From: Bradyrhizobium rifense
GTDB lineage: Bacteria; Pseudomonadota; Alphaproteobacteria; Rhizobiales; Xanthobacteraceae
NCBI RefSeq assembly: GCF_008123425.1
Contig: NZ_VSSS01000028.1
Coordinates: 1-64,000, forward strand
Direction of reading: 5' to 3'
DNA length: 64,000 nt
Both the position numbers and the translations under genes were made by a program. Below are positions 1 through 8,825 of the stretch, piece by piece. The notes beneath the pieces were generated by a model. The model had not been told where the DNA came from and did not search any database. It was given only the letters and a program-made list of their open reading frames with translations. Position 1 is the stretch's first letter. Each line of letters begins with the position of its first letter.

Positions 1-36
1 TAATGGTTGCTACGGCACCGCCGCCGCGGCTAACGC

Positions 37-522
37 TTACAGCTGCCCCAGCAGCGTATCGCCGCCGGACACCTCGACCTTGCCGGGCATCGCCTCGAGG
101 TTCAGCTTCTTGACCACGCCGTCCTCGACCAGCATCGAGTAGCGCTTGGAGCGGATGCCGAGGCCGTTGCCGGAGGCGTCGAGCTCCATGCCGATCGCCT
201 TGGCGAAGTCGGCATTGCCGTCGGCGAGGAAGATCGCTTCGTCGCGCTGGTCGGTGTCGCGCTTCCAGGCGTTCATGACGAAGGCGTCGTTGACGGAGAC
301 GATCGCGATGGTGTCGACGCCCTTGTCCTTCATGGCATAGGCGTTGAGGAAGATGCTCGGCAGATGCATCTTGTGGCAGGTGCCGGTGTAGGCGCCGGGC
401 ACGGCGAACAGCGCCACCTTCTTGCCCTTGAAGATATCGTCGGTGGTCTTCACCTGCGGGCCTTCCGCCGTCATCACGCGGAATTTCGCCTCGGGCAGCT
501 TGTCGCCAGTCTGGATCGCCAT
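37..522 (-). CDS. Peroxiredoxin, Prx5/AhpE-like thiol peroxidase
   Basis: A 161-residue cytosolic thiol peroxidase of the Prx5-like branch of the AhpC/TSA family, reducing hydroperoxides through a cysteine. The motif PGAYTGTC puts the peroxidatic Cys at about residue 49, followed by the HLPSI stretch typical of Prx5. The family is normally about 160 residues, so it is full length. I chose the ATG at 522 over the upstream in-frame start at 579 because GGGAG lies just before it and homologues begin near MAIQTGD. It stands alone, 108 bases from the DUF924 gene upstream. The family is clear; the electron donor cannot be told. Confidence 0.93.
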   Translation of the reverse strand: MAIQTGDKLPEAKFRVMTAEGPQVKTTDDIFKGKKVALFAVPGAYTGTCHKMHLPSIFLNAYAMKDKGVDTIAIVSVNDAFVMNAWKRDTDQRDEAIFLADGNADFAKAIGMELDASGNGLGIRSKRYSMLVEDGVVKKLNLEAMPGKVEVSGGDTLLGQL

Positions 523-630
523 CGTCAGTCTCCCTGAAAATCGGTCCCGCTTTGTAGACCGTGCGGCCGGGAGGCACAATATTGCCAGCGAGGGAAGCAG
601 TAAGGACCTCAGCCCTTCACCGTTATGTCA

Positions 631-1185
631 TCAGCCGGCAAAACCGCCGCCATCGAGGAAGGCCTGTTCGTCGGCCGTGGTTTCGCGGCCGAGCAGGCCG
701 TTGCGGTGGGGGAAGCGGCCGAACCGCTGGATGATGTCGGCATGCTCCCGGGCGTATTTCAGGTTTTCGGCATTCTCCGTGTTTTCAAACAGCGCAACGC
801 ACTGCAGCTGGTCGGGCAAATGCTCGGAATGCATGAAGGGCATGTAGAGGAATTCGAGCAGCAGCGGATCGATCCTCGCGTCGGCGCCCCTTTCGATGGC
901 ACGGCGGGCGACGTCACGCGCCAGCGCGTCGCTGGCAAAAGCCTCCGGCGTGCCGCGGAAGATGTTGCGGGGAAACTGGTCAAGCACAATCACGAGCGCG
1001 AGTGCGCCGTCGTCGCTGCCTTCCCATGACGCCAGCGCGCCAGCGGCTGCCTTCTGCCAGAGCAGAAGAAAACGACGCCGGACCTCGGCATCGAAAGCGT
1101 CGTTGCGCTTGTACCAGCGCTCGCGGCCGGCCTCGCGCCAGAAGGCGAGAATGCCGGCCGGCGTCACGTTAGAGGTCTCTGACAT
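631..1185 (-). CDS. DUF924 family protein
   Basis: A 184-residue soluble protein of the DUF924 family, recognised from its order of motifs: an N-terminal ILAFWREAG with RWYKRN, a central VIVLDQFPRNIFRGTP block, then FLYMPFMHSE and a C-terminal GRFPHRN. These are the most conserved parts of the family, which is all-helical and TPR-like. No biochemical role is established. It starts 14 bases beyond the stop of the upstream acyl-CoA ligase gene on the same strand, so the two may be co-transcribed, though no strong ribosome site is visible before the ATG at 1185. Confidence 0.88.
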   Translation of the reverse strand: MSETSNVTPAGILAFWREAGRERWYKRNDAFDAEVRRRFLLLWQKAAAGALASWEGSDDGALALVIVLDQFPRNIFRGTPEAFASDALARDVARRAIERGADARIDPLLLEFLYMPFMHSEHLPDQLQCVALFENTENAENLKYAREHADIIQRFGRFPHRNGLLGRETTADEQAFLDGGGFAG

Positions 1186-1199
1186 CAGCAAGAGACGGC

Positions 1200-2885
1200 T
1201 TACGCCGCCTGAGCCTTCTTCTCGTCGCGCAGCTCGCGGCGCAGGATCTTGCCGACATTGGTCTTGGGCAGGTCGGCACGGAATTCGATCTGCTTGGGCA
1301 CCTTGTAGCCGGTGAGCTGCTCGCGGCAGAACTTGATGACGTCCTCTGCCGTGAGGTTCGGATCCTTCTTCACCACGAAGGCCTTCACCGCTTCGCCGGA
1401 GCCGCTGTCGGGAACGCCGATCACGGCGCATTCGAGCACGCCCGGATGGCTCGCGATCACTTCCTCGATCTCGTTCGGATAGACGTTGAAGCCGGAGACC
1501 AGGATCATGTCCTTCTTGCGGTCCACGATCTTGGTGTAGCCCTTCTCGTCCATGATGCCGATGTCGCCGGTGCGGAAATAGCCGTCCGCGGTCATGACCT
1601 TCGCGGTCTCCTCCGGCCTGTTCCAATAGCCCGACATCACCTGCGGGCCCTTGGCGCAGATCTCGCCGGGCTGGCCGAGCGGGACTTCGTTGCCGTCATC
1701 GTCGCGGATCGAGATCCAGGTCGAGGGCACGGGGATGCCGATCGATCCGGAGAATTCGGTCGTGGTCGCGGGATTGCAGGTCAGCGTCGGCGAGGTCTCC
1801 GACAGGCCGTAGCCCTCGGCGATGAAGCAGCCGGTCACGTTTTTCCACTGCTCGGCCACCGGGCGCTGCACGGCCATGCCGCCGCCATTGGAGATCTTCA
1901 GCTTGGAGAAGTCGAGCTTCTTGAAATCAGGATGGTGCATCAAGCCGTTGTAGAGCGTGTTCACGGCCGGGAAGCTGTTGACCTGGTATTTTGCCAGTTC
2001 CTTGACGAAGCCCGCGATGTCGCGCGGATTGGGGATCAGGAGATTGCAGCCGCCGGCGCGCACCGCGAGCAGGTAGCAGGCCGTCAGTGCGAAGATATGA
2101 TAGAGCGGCAGCGCGCAGACGATCATGAGCTGATCGACATGGGGCGGCGCAGCCATCGCCGGCTGCAGCCAGGCATCGTTCTGCAGCACGTTGGCGACGA
2201 TGTTGCGATGGACCAGCGTGGCGCCCTTGGAGACGCCGGTGGTGCCGCCGGTATATTGCAGGAAGGCGACGTCGCCGGGCGACAGCTTTGGCTTGTTGAA
2301 GGTTGCGCCTCGGCCGGCCGAGAGCGCGTCGTTGAACGAGACCGCGCCCGGCAGCGACCAGGCCGGCACCATCTTCTTGACGCGGCGGACGACGAGATTG
2401 ACGATCACGCCCTTGAAGCCGAGCAGATCGCCCATGCTGGCGACGATGACGTGCTTGACCTGCGTCTTCGCGATCACCTGCTCGACGGTATGCGCAAAGT
2501 TCTCCAGCACGATGACGGCTTCGGCGCCGGAATCCTTGAGCTGATGCTCGAGCTCGCGCGGGGTGTAGAGCGGATTGACGTTGACCACGGCGAATCCGGC
2601 GCGCAGCACGGCTGCGGTGGCGACCGGATATTGCAGCACGTTCGGCATCATGATCGCGACGCGCGCGCCGCGCTGCAGGCCACGTCCCTGCAGGTAAGCA
2701 GCGAGCGCCAGCGACATCTGGTCGAGGTCGCGATAGCTGATCGCCTTGTCCATGCAGATGAACGCCTTGCGGTCGGCGAACTTCGCAAAGCTCTCCTCAA
2801 GGAGGTCGACCAGCGATGCGTACTGCGTCGGCTCGATATCAGCTGGCACGCCGGGCGGATATTGCTTGAGCCAGATGCGCTCCAT
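1200..2885 (-). CDS. fadD: Long-chain fatty acid--CoA ligase
   Basis: A 561-residue ANL-superfamily enzyme that activates long-chain fatty acids with ATP and CoA for beta-oxidation or lipid synthesis. The adenylate P-loop YTGGTTGVSKGA begins near residue 211; GYGLSETSP, the YFRTGDIG block and the C-terminal DRKKDMILVSGFNVYPNEIE hinge and lid follow in order. It ends with the KTNVGKILRREL segment holding the catalytic Lys. Length and N-terminus (MERIWLKQYPPGVPADI) fit FadD. The ATG at 2885 has GAGGGGAG eight bases upstream, better than the alternative seven codons earlier. Substrate chain length cannot be read from sequence. Confidence 0.95.
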   Translation of the reverse strand: MERIWLKQYPPGVPADIEPTQYASLVDLLEESFAKFADRKAFICMDKAISYRDLDQMSLALAAYLQGRGLQRGARVAIMMPNVLQYPVATAAVLRAGFAVVNVNPLYTPRELEHQLKDSGAEAVIVLENFAHTVEQVIAKTQVKHVIVASMGDLLGFKGVIVNLVVRRVKKMVPAWSLPGAVSFNDALSAGRGATFNKPKLSPGDVAFLQYTGGTTGVSKGATLVHRNIVANVLQNDAWLQPAMAAPPHVDQLMIVCALPLYHIFALTACYLLAVRAGGCNLLIPNPRDIAGFVKELAKYQVNSFPAVNTLYNGLMHHPDFKKLDFSKLKISNGGGMAVQRPVAEQWKNVTGCFIAEGYGLSETSPTLTCNPATTTEFSGSIGIPVPSTWISIRDDDGNEVPLGQPGEICAKGPQVMSGYWNRPEETAKVMTADGYFRTGDIGIMDEKGYTKIVDRKKDMILVSGFNVYPNEIEEVIASHPGVLECAVIGVPDSGSGEAVKAFVVKKDPNLTAEDVIKFCREQLTGYKVPKQIEFRADLPKTNVGKILRRELRDEKKAQAA

Positions 2886-3080
2886 GGAAACTCCCCTCTC
2901 TTGCATCAGAGCCCGTTGTGTCTCGGGCTTGCCTCATTGCCGGCAGTATCGAGCTTGCCGCAACGGCTGGCAAGCGGTCGAGGCTTAGGGCAAAGGTCGG
3001 GGAGTTGGCTACTGGAATCGTCGCAAATCGCTGCCGCAGTTGCGAAGTGCGACGCAACCCGGCGGGCCTGGAGTGTTAAC

Positions 3081-4538
3081 CTAGCTGTTGTTGGGCGCGG
3101 GCTTCGACGCAGGTTTTGTCGCTGCCTTGGGCTTGGCCGGCTTGGCAGCCTGATCGCCGCTTGCCGCCGGCTTGTCCGCAGCGGGCTTGGCCGCTGCATC
3201 AGGCTTGGCCGCGGCATGCTTGGCCCCTGCCGGCTTGGCCGCAGTCTTTGCGTCAGCTTTGGGCGCAGCGTCAGGTTTGGCGGCCGCCGGTTTCGCTGCG
3301 GCCGTTTTGGCGTCGCTGCCGGCGTCGGGCTTCTTGGCGACGCGCGACTTCTTGCCACGCGCCTTTGGCGGGGTCTGCTGGTCGGTGTCGGCTGCGACTG
3401 CTGCGACCAGGGCTGCGCCGGTGCGGGTCGGGCCGGTATAGACCACCACGGGCTCTGCGGCTGCTGGCGCCGAGGCCATCAGCTCGGACGCCTTCATCAG
3501 CGGCGGCTGGAGGCCTGCGGTGAAGAACGTCACCTGCGCTTCGCCGCCGGTGGCAGAACCACCCGTGCCGCCGCTGTTGGTCGCGATCAGCGCATCGTCG
3601 TCGTCGCTGGCCGGCCGCTTGCGGTGACCGCCGCACATCTCCTCGCGCAGGTTCGGCGGCGAGGCGTCGACCGGAACGAGGTTCTCGACGGTGCCGAGCG
3701 AGGGGCGCAGCCACGACAGATTGTCCTGGCTGAAGCCGCGCTCCAAGAGCTGCGCCGCCTTCACCGCGCGCGCGGTGCCCGAGTTGGCGCCGAGCACCAC
3801 CGCGATCAGGCGGCGGCCGTTGCGCGTGGCTGACGCCACGAGGTTATAGCCGGAGGCGCAGATGAAGCCGGTCTTGAAACCGTCGGCGCCGGGATAGCGG
3901 CCAATCAGCTTGTTGAAATTGCCGGTGACGCGCTTGCCGAAGCGGATCGCTGGGATGTGCACGTAGTACTCATATTCCGGTAGGTCGCGCAGAAACGAGC
4001 GGGCAAGAATGCCGAGGTCGCGCGCCGAGGTGACGTGTCCGTCCGCGGGCAGGCCGTTCGGATTGACGTAGTTCGTCTGCGTCATGCCGAGCTTCTTCGC
4101 GGTGTCGTTCATCATCACGGAGAAGCCGTCGATCGAACCGCCGAGGCCTTCGGCGAGCACCACGGCCATGTCGTTCGCCGACTTGACCATCATCATCTTC
4201 AGCGCGTTGTCGACGGTGAGCTGTGTTCCCGGACGGAGGCCCATCTTCGAGGGCGATTGCGAGGCGGCCGTCGGCGACACCGTCAGCATCGAGTCGAGCG
4301 TGATCTTGCCGTCCTTCACCGCCTTCAGCGTCACATAGGCGGTCATGATCTTGGTAACGGAGGCTGGATACCAGGGAATGGTCGCGTTGTCGGCCTGCAG
4401 CACCTTGCCGCTGTCGGCTTCGATCAGAAGCAGCGCTTCCGCGTTTGCGATGCGCGGTGCGAGCAGCGCGCCGACTGCGAGGGCCGCAGCGAACAGGTTG
4501 AACAGGGGCTTGCGAAGCAGCGGGCGAAAGACGTGCAC
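3081..4538 (-). CDS. D-alanyl-D-alanine carboxypeptidase (S11, PBP5/6-like) with Lys/Ala/Pro tail
   Basis: A 485-residue periplasmic penicillin-binding protein that trims the terminal D-Ala from peptidoglycan pentapeptides. A signal peptide ends at about residue 33 (IANA/EA). The S11 motifs are intact: SVTK with nucleophile Ser60, SAND, and GFKTGFICASGYNL for KTG. After about residue 290 the usual PBP5 C-terminal domain is replaced by a disordered stretch and then about 90 residues rich in Lys, Ala and Pro. That tail may bind acidic surface polymers or peptidoglycan; this is inference. The start is GTG at 4538, which gives the whole signal sequence. The gene stands alone. Confidence 0.92.
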   Translation of the reverse strand: MHVFRPLLRKPLFNLFAAALAVGALLAPRIANAEALLLIEADSGKVLQADNATIPWYPASVTKIMTAYVTLKAVKDGKITLDSMLTVSPTAASQSPSKMGLRPGTQLTVDNALKMMMVKSANDMAVVLAEGLGGSIDGFSVMMNDTAKKLGMTQTNYVNPNGLPADGHVTSARDLGILARSFLRDLPEYEYYVHIPAIRFGKRVTGNFNKLIGRYPGADGFKTGFICASGYNLVASATRNGRRLIAVVLGANSGTARAVKAAQLLERGFSQDNLSWLRPSLGTVENLVPVDASPPNLREEMCGGHRKRPASDDDDALIATNSGGTGGSATGGEAQVTFFTAGLQPPLMKASELMASAPAAAEPVVVYTGPTRTGAALVAAVAADTDQQTPPKARGKKSRVAKKPDAGSDAKTAAAKPAAAKPDAAPKADAKTAAKPAGAKHAAAKPDAAAKPAADKPAASGDQAAKPAKPKAATKPASKPAPNNS

Positions 4539-4727
4539 TATCCGATTCCGGTCCTTGGAGATCCGCCGGTTCCGGTCGGAATCTCGTGATCTCTGTTCGG
4601 TTCTGAAATCCAGCGCCGCCGCTCGCGGCAGCGCAAACCTATACCGGCTCTTGCGTCGAGAATAGGGGTTTCGGCCGGGTATTCCGCAATGAAATAGGCC
4701 GAATTTCGACGGTGCTACGGGGACTTG

Positions 4728-6524
4728 CTAAGGGGACTTGGCGGCAGAGGCCGCGGCCTCGGCGGCACCCACGCTGGCCCTCGTATGTTCCTGCACCATG
4801 AACTGGGCCTTGGCGAGCTCGGCAAAATGGCCGCCTTTGGCCACGAGTTCATCGAAAGTTCCGGTTTCGATCACCCGTCCGTTCTCGAACACCAGGATCC
4901 GCGTGGCATTGCGGATGGTGGAGAGGCGGTGGGCGATCACGAAGGTGGTGCGGCCCTTCATCACTTCATCGAGAGCAGCGTTCACCTTGGCCTCGGTGAG
5001 GGCATCGAGCGCGCTGGTCGCCTCGTCCAGGATCAGGATCGGCGGGTCCTTCAGCAGCGCGCGCGCGATCGACAGCCGCTGCCGCTCGCCGCCGGAGAGC
5101 ATGCGGCCGCGCTCGCCGGCATTGGTCTCGAAGCCACCGCTGCGATCGATGAATTCGAGCGCCTGCGCGCGCGCGGCGGCCTTGCGCATCTCGGCCTCGG
5201 TCGCGTCAGGCTTGCCGATGCGCAGATTCTCAGCGATCGAGCGGTTGAACAGCAGCGCTTCCTGGAACACGACGCCGATGTTTCGCCGCAGCGATGTCAG
5301 CGTGACGCCGCGCACGTCCATGCCGTCGATCCTGATGAAGCCGGATTGCGGATCGAAGGCGCGATGCAAAAGCGCGATCGCGGTCGACTTGCCGGCGCCG
5401 GTCGGGCCGACCAGCGCGATGGTCTGGCCGGGCAGCGCGGTGAAGGAGAGATCCTCGATCGCCGGCCGCTTGCCGTCATAGGAGAAGGTGACGTCGTTGA
5501 ACTCGACGAGGCCGGAGAGCCGCCCCGCATCGATCGCATCCGGCCGGTCGTGCACCGCGGGTACGGCATCGAGCACGTTGAAGAATTCGCGCAGGCGCGG
5601 GGCTTCCATGAACACGTTGTTGATGAAGCTCACGACCTGCTCGAGCTTCTGGATCAGCAGCGTCGCGAAGCTCACGAACATCACGATCTCGCCGACCGAG
5701 GTCAGGCCCTGGTCATGCAGCGCGATGCCGAGCGTGAAGATCGCGAGCACGGTGATGGTGGTGGAGGCGCGCGTGATCACAGTGACGAGCGCCCACCACG
5801 ACAGCACCGGCATTTGTGCTGCGAGCAGTTGGTCGGCGACGGAGCGCAGGCCCTGCACCTCGGACTCGACGCGGACGAAGCTCTGCACCAGCGCGACATT
5901 GCCGAGCGCGTCGGAGGCGCGCGCGGAGAGTTCGCTATATTGCTCCTCGACCGCCATCTGCATGCCGAACGTCCTGCGCACGACGAAGGTCGTCAGCGCG
6001 GTGAAGACGACACAGAGCACGAACAGCAGGATCGCAAGCCGCCAGTTCAGGTACAACGACAGCGGCAGCAGCACCACCACCGACAGGATCGCTGCAAAGT
6101 GCTCGCGGAAGAAGCCGAGCCAGAGCCGCCACAGCGCGTCCGTGCCGTTGAGCATCACCTTCATCAGCCGGCCCGAATGGGTGCCGGAATGGAAGGTCAG
6201 CGGCAGTTGCAGAATGTGCTCGAAATAGCTGGTCAGCACCGCCTGGCGCTGGCGGTGGGAGAGCCGGTCGGCCTGCAACGCCACCAGCGCGCTGCAGCCG
6301 ATGGTGAACAATCCGAACGCGACCCATGCCATCAGGAATGGCCAGGCCGAGCTGGAGCCTGCCACCGCCTTGCCGGAGAGCACATCGACGATCCGGCCGA
6401 ACAGCACCGGTTCGGCGAACTGCGAGGCCGCCAGCAGAAGATTGGCGAACGCCAGCAGCCAGCCAAGGCGCGCCTCCTTGCCAAGCAGCTCGAGAACGCG
6501 GGTGTAGAGGCTGAAAATGGACAT
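4728..6524 (-). CDS. ndvA: Cyclic beta-glucan exporter, ABC transporter NdvA/ChvA type
   Basis: A 598-residue half-transporter with six membrane helices fused to an ATPase, which exports cyclic beta-glucan to the periplasm. The N-terminus (YTRVLELLGKEARLGWLLA, then AEPVLFGRIVDVLSG) is characteristic of NdvA/ChvA. The ATPase has Walker A GPTGAGKST near residue 378, signature LSGGERQRL near 480 and Walker B ILILDEATSALD. I chose the ATG at 6524; the earlier TTG adds eight unconserved residues. NdvA is needed for osmoadaptation and host interaction in rhizobia. The glucan synthase gene is not in the window. Confidence 0.94.
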   Translation of the reverse strand: MSIFSLYTRVLELLGKEARLGWLLAFANLLLAASQFAEPVLFGRIVDVLSGKAVAGSSSAWPFLMAWVAFGLFTIGCSALVALQADRLSHRQRQAVLTSYFEHILQLPLTFHSGTHSGRLMKVMLNGTDALWRLWLGFFREHFAAILSVVVLLPLSLYLNWRLAILLFVLCVVFTALTTFVVRRTFGMQMAVEEQYSELSARASDALGNVALVQSFVRVESEVQGLRSVADQLLAAQMPVLSWWALVTVITRASTTITVLAIFTLGIALHDQGLTSVGEIVMFVSFATLLIQKLEQVVSFINNVFMEAPRLREFFNVLDAVPAVHDRPDAIDAGRLSGLVEFNDVTFSYDGKRPAIEDLSFTALPGQTIALVGPTGAGKSTAIALLHRAFDPQSGFIRIDGMDVRGVTLTSLRRNIGVVFQEALLFNRSIAENLRIGKPDATEAEMRKAAARAQALEFIDRSGGFETNAGERGRMLSGGERQRLSIARALLKDPPILILDEATSALDALTEAKVNAALDEVMKGRTTFVIAHRLSTIRNATRILVFENGRVIETGTFDELVAKGGHFAELAKAQFMVQEHTRASVGAAEAAASAAKSP

Positions 6525-6613
6525 GCGGGGGTGAACTCTGGGGATCAAACGAGATGAGCCGATATTCTAAGCAGGGAACGCCCGCGAGATACAGCGGAAG
6601 CTGCCAGTTTTGC

Positions 6614-7654
6614 TCAATTGATGAGCCGGCTTTCGACCGGCGGCAGGAACCGGCCGTCGAAGATGTCGTCCGCCGCCGGACGCTTGCGGAATCTGAAATC
6701 CTCCGCGATTTGGTCAATCGAACGCTCCAGGCGTGCCGGGTCGATGCCGCCGAGGCCGTTGCGTCTGACCTCGTCGGTCAGGATGTTGTCGGCAAGCACC
6801 GTGCGCAGGCGCGCGAGCTCGAGGTCGCGGTCGCCGTCGTCGATGCGGCCGGCGGCTTCGTCCGCCGCGCGCGCCGGTTCTTTCGCAGTTGCGTTGATGC
6901 CCGCAATCAGCGCGCGGACAAAACCCTTCAGCGCGTCCGGCTTCACCGTGGCGAAGGCGGGATTCGCGACGACCGCAAAACCGTAGGCCTCGCAGCCATA
7001 GTCGGCATAACGCAGCACCGCGAGATCGTCGGCCGGCACGCCGCGGTCGCGCAAATTCACGGCCGAGAGATAGGAAAAGCCGGCGACGGCGTCGACCTGT
7101 CCTGCCGAGAGCACCGGCTCGCGCACTGCCGCGCTCATCTTGAAGAATTTGACATGCGCGACGTCGATGCCGTTCTGCCGCGCCAGCGCCGGCCACAGCC
7201 GGATCGACAGATCGCTGTCGGCGACGCCGACGGTCTTGCCATCGAGGTCGGAGAGCAGATGGATGCCGCGGCTCTTGCGGGCGACGATTGCGTAAGGCGC
7301 GCGGTTGAACAGCACGAACACGGCCCTGATGGGCGGCGCATCGGCCTTGTCGCGAAAACGAATGAGCTCGTTGATGTCGACGAGCGCGAGCTCGCTGTCG
7401 CCTTTCGCAACGCGCGCAAGCGCTTCCGGCGATCCGGCCGCGCTGTTGAAGGAGACGTTGAGGTGCTCGGCGCCGAACTTGCCGTCCCTTGCTGCCATGA
7501 AGAACGGCGCCATGCTCGCATCGACCGGGCGGTCGAAGCTGACGTGGATCACCACAGACGGCGCCGCGGTCTCGCCCGCATGGACGTCGCGTGCGGCAAG
7601 CACGAGCGAGAGGACCAGCAGGCAGTGAGAGATGATCGTCCTGAATCCAACCAT
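6614..7654 (-). CDS. Periplasmic substrate-binding protein, THI5/SsuA-like
   Basis: A 346-residue protein with an N-terminal signal peptide (cleavage near VHAG) and a type II periplasmic fold of the NMT1/THI5/SsuA kind. Typical segments are APFFMAARDGKFGAEHLNVSF, the GSPEALARVAKGDSELALVDINEL block and DLDGKTVGVADSD. Relatives bind pyrimidine precursors, sulfonates or nitriles, but the ligand cannot be named here. No permease or ATPase gene lies beside it, so it is an orphan binding protein or works with a transporter elsewhere. It ends 89 bases before ndvA on the same strand and is probably separate from it. Confidence 0.85.
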   Translation of the reverse strand: MVGFRTIISHCLLVLSLVLAARDVHAGETAAPSVVIHVSFDRPVDASMAPFFMAARDGKFGAEHLNVSFNSAAGSPEALARVAKGDSELALVDINELIRFRDKADAPPIRAVFVLFNRAPYAIVARKSRGIHLLSDLDGKTVGVADSDLSIRLWPALARQNGIDVAHVKFFKMSAAVREPVLSAGQVDAVAGFSYLSAVNLRDRGVPADDLAVLRYADYGCEAYGFAVVANPAFATVKPDALKGFVRALIAGINATAKEPARAADEAAGRIDDGDRDLELARLRTVLADNILTDEVRRNGLGGIDPARLERSIDQIAEDFRFRKRPAADDIFDGRFLPPVESRLIN

Positions 7655-7881
7655 CGGTAGCGCCGGTTCCGCATTGTTGTGGTTTCGTGACGCTCGCAGC
7701 GCTGGCCGGCCATGAGTGTCTCCGCATCAACATGAACGGCGCATGAGCGGTGGTTGCGTCACGATCACGCAGCCCCATTCATCTTCCGTTGGGGTTGGGG
7801 AACCCAACATGGGCTGCGGGTGTTTGAAAGGCATGAGCCTGTCTCGAGGCACCATTGAAGGTCCCAAGGAGGGTCCAAGCG

Positions 7882-8259
7882 ATGTTTGACCGATTTTCGA
7901 AATTTGCCGGCCGCAAGGCCGTTCTCGCCACCGCCGCGGTGCTGGCGCTGACCAGCGTCGCCCCCACCGCATCGTTCGCAGGCGGCCGCCACTGGCATGG
8001 TGGCGGCGGCGCGGCCTTCGCCGGCGCAGCCATTGCCGGCGCCATCGGCACCGGGCTTGCGATCGCCGCGACCCGTGACGCCTACGCCTACGACGCCCCG
8101 GCCTATTACGGCGGCGGTCCGGTCTATTACGATCAGGGTCCGGCCTATTACGGCGGCCCGGGCTATTACAGGAACGATCGCGAATACCTTGGCACCAATG
8201 GCAGTGGCGGTCGCGACCCCTTTGCCACGTGCAGCCGAAGCGGCGCGGGTTGTTGGTAA
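7882..8259 (+). CDS. Small secreted Gly/Tyr-rich protein
   Basis: A 125-residue protein with a clear signal peptide (TSVAPTASFA/GG). A HWHGGGG stretch and an Ala/Gly-rich hydrophobic segment follow, then about 40 residues built on YYGGG and YYDQGP repeats and a short C-terminal tail with two Cys. Such small Gly/Tyr-rich exported proteins are common in rhizobia and have no assigned function. The ATG at 7882 has a near-perfect AAGGAGGG upstream. A strong terminator 12 bases after the stop marks it as a single-gene unit, probably well expressed. Confidence 0.8.
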   Translation: MFDRFSKFAGRKAVLATAAVLALTSVAPTASFAGGRHWHGGGGAAFAGAAIAGAIGTGLAIAATRDAYAYDAPAYYGGGPVYYDQGPAYYGGPGYYRNDREYLGTNGSGGRDPFATCSRSGAGCW

Positions 8260-8271
8260 GTCGTTGACCAC

Positions 8272-8312
8272 AAAAGGCCGGCGCGCTTGTCGCGCCGGCC
8301 TTTTTGTCTTTT
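8272..8312 (+). terminator. Rho-independent terminator
   Basis: A perfect 14-bp stem (arms 8272-8285 and 8291-8304) with a five-base loop, running into a T-rich stretch (TTTTTGTCTTTT). It lies directly after the stop of the small secreted protein and should end that transcript before the HisE-like gene. Confidence 0.92.
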
Positions 8313-8363
8313 ATTGTCAGGCGTTAACGCGCTCGCCATTGGTTTAGAGTAGTTTTGAGTACC

Positions 8364-8768
8364 ATGAGTGATTCGCTTGAGCGGCTATATCTGGCTGTGC
8401 TCGCGGCCAGAGACCTTGATCCGGCAACATCGCGTACTGCCCGGCTGTTTCAGCGTGGGCCCTCCAAAATGGCGAAGAAACTGGCCGAAGAGGCGATCGA
8501 GGTCGTGATCGATGCGGTCAACGGCGACAGCGAGGCCGTGGTCCGGGAAAGCGCCGATCTGCTCTACAATCTCACCGTGCTCTGGGCTTCAGCCGGCGTG
8601 CGCCCTGAAGACGTCTGGCGCGAAATGTCGCGGCGTGAGGACATGTTGGGCATTGCCGAAAAGCTGCCGAAGTCGCCGATGAAGCTGCCCAAAGTCGCGT
8701 CACCGCGCATCTCCGCCCGGCGGCCAATTGTCGCGCTCGAGGGTCGCGCGGCGCGCAAGCGGCACTAA
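8364..8768 (+). CDS. HisE-like phosphoribosyl-ATP pyrophosphohydrolase family protein
   Basis: A 134-residue all-alpha NTP pyrophosphohydrolase of the HisE/MazG superfamily. The metal-binding core is visible: KMAKKLAEEAIEVVIDAV followed by VVRESADLLYNLTVLW, matching EExxE and ExxD. HisE hydrolyses phosphoribosyl-ATP in histidine synthesis. This copy lies outside any his operon and carries a basic C-terminal extension of about 35 residues (SPRISARRP onward) that HisE usually lacks, so it may be a second HisE or a relative with another substrate. The ATG at 8364 is preferred to an in-frame TTG three codons earlier. Confidence 0.8.
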   Translation: MSDSLERLYLAVLAARDLDPATSRTARLFQRGPSKMAKKLAEEAIEVVIDAVNGDSEAVVRESADLLYNLTVLWASAGVRPEDVWREMSRREDMLGIAEKLPKSPMKLPKVASPRISARRPIVALEGRAARKRH

Positions 8769-8825
8769 AACCGTCACAAAACTCACGATGGACAAATCCG
8801 TCCCATGGTGCTTCATCGCGGCGCC

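Noticed and set aside
1446..3833. A 795-residue plus-strand open frame
   Set aside because: It is antisense to the acyl-CoA ligase and carboxypeptidase genes, has the His/Asp/Arg-rich composition of mirror frames in GC-rich DNA, and spans two real genes and their intergenic region.
4725..6557. A 610-residue plus-strand open frame
   Set aside because: It lies exactly opposite ndvA, whose domains are unmistakable; its composition is typical of a shadow frame.
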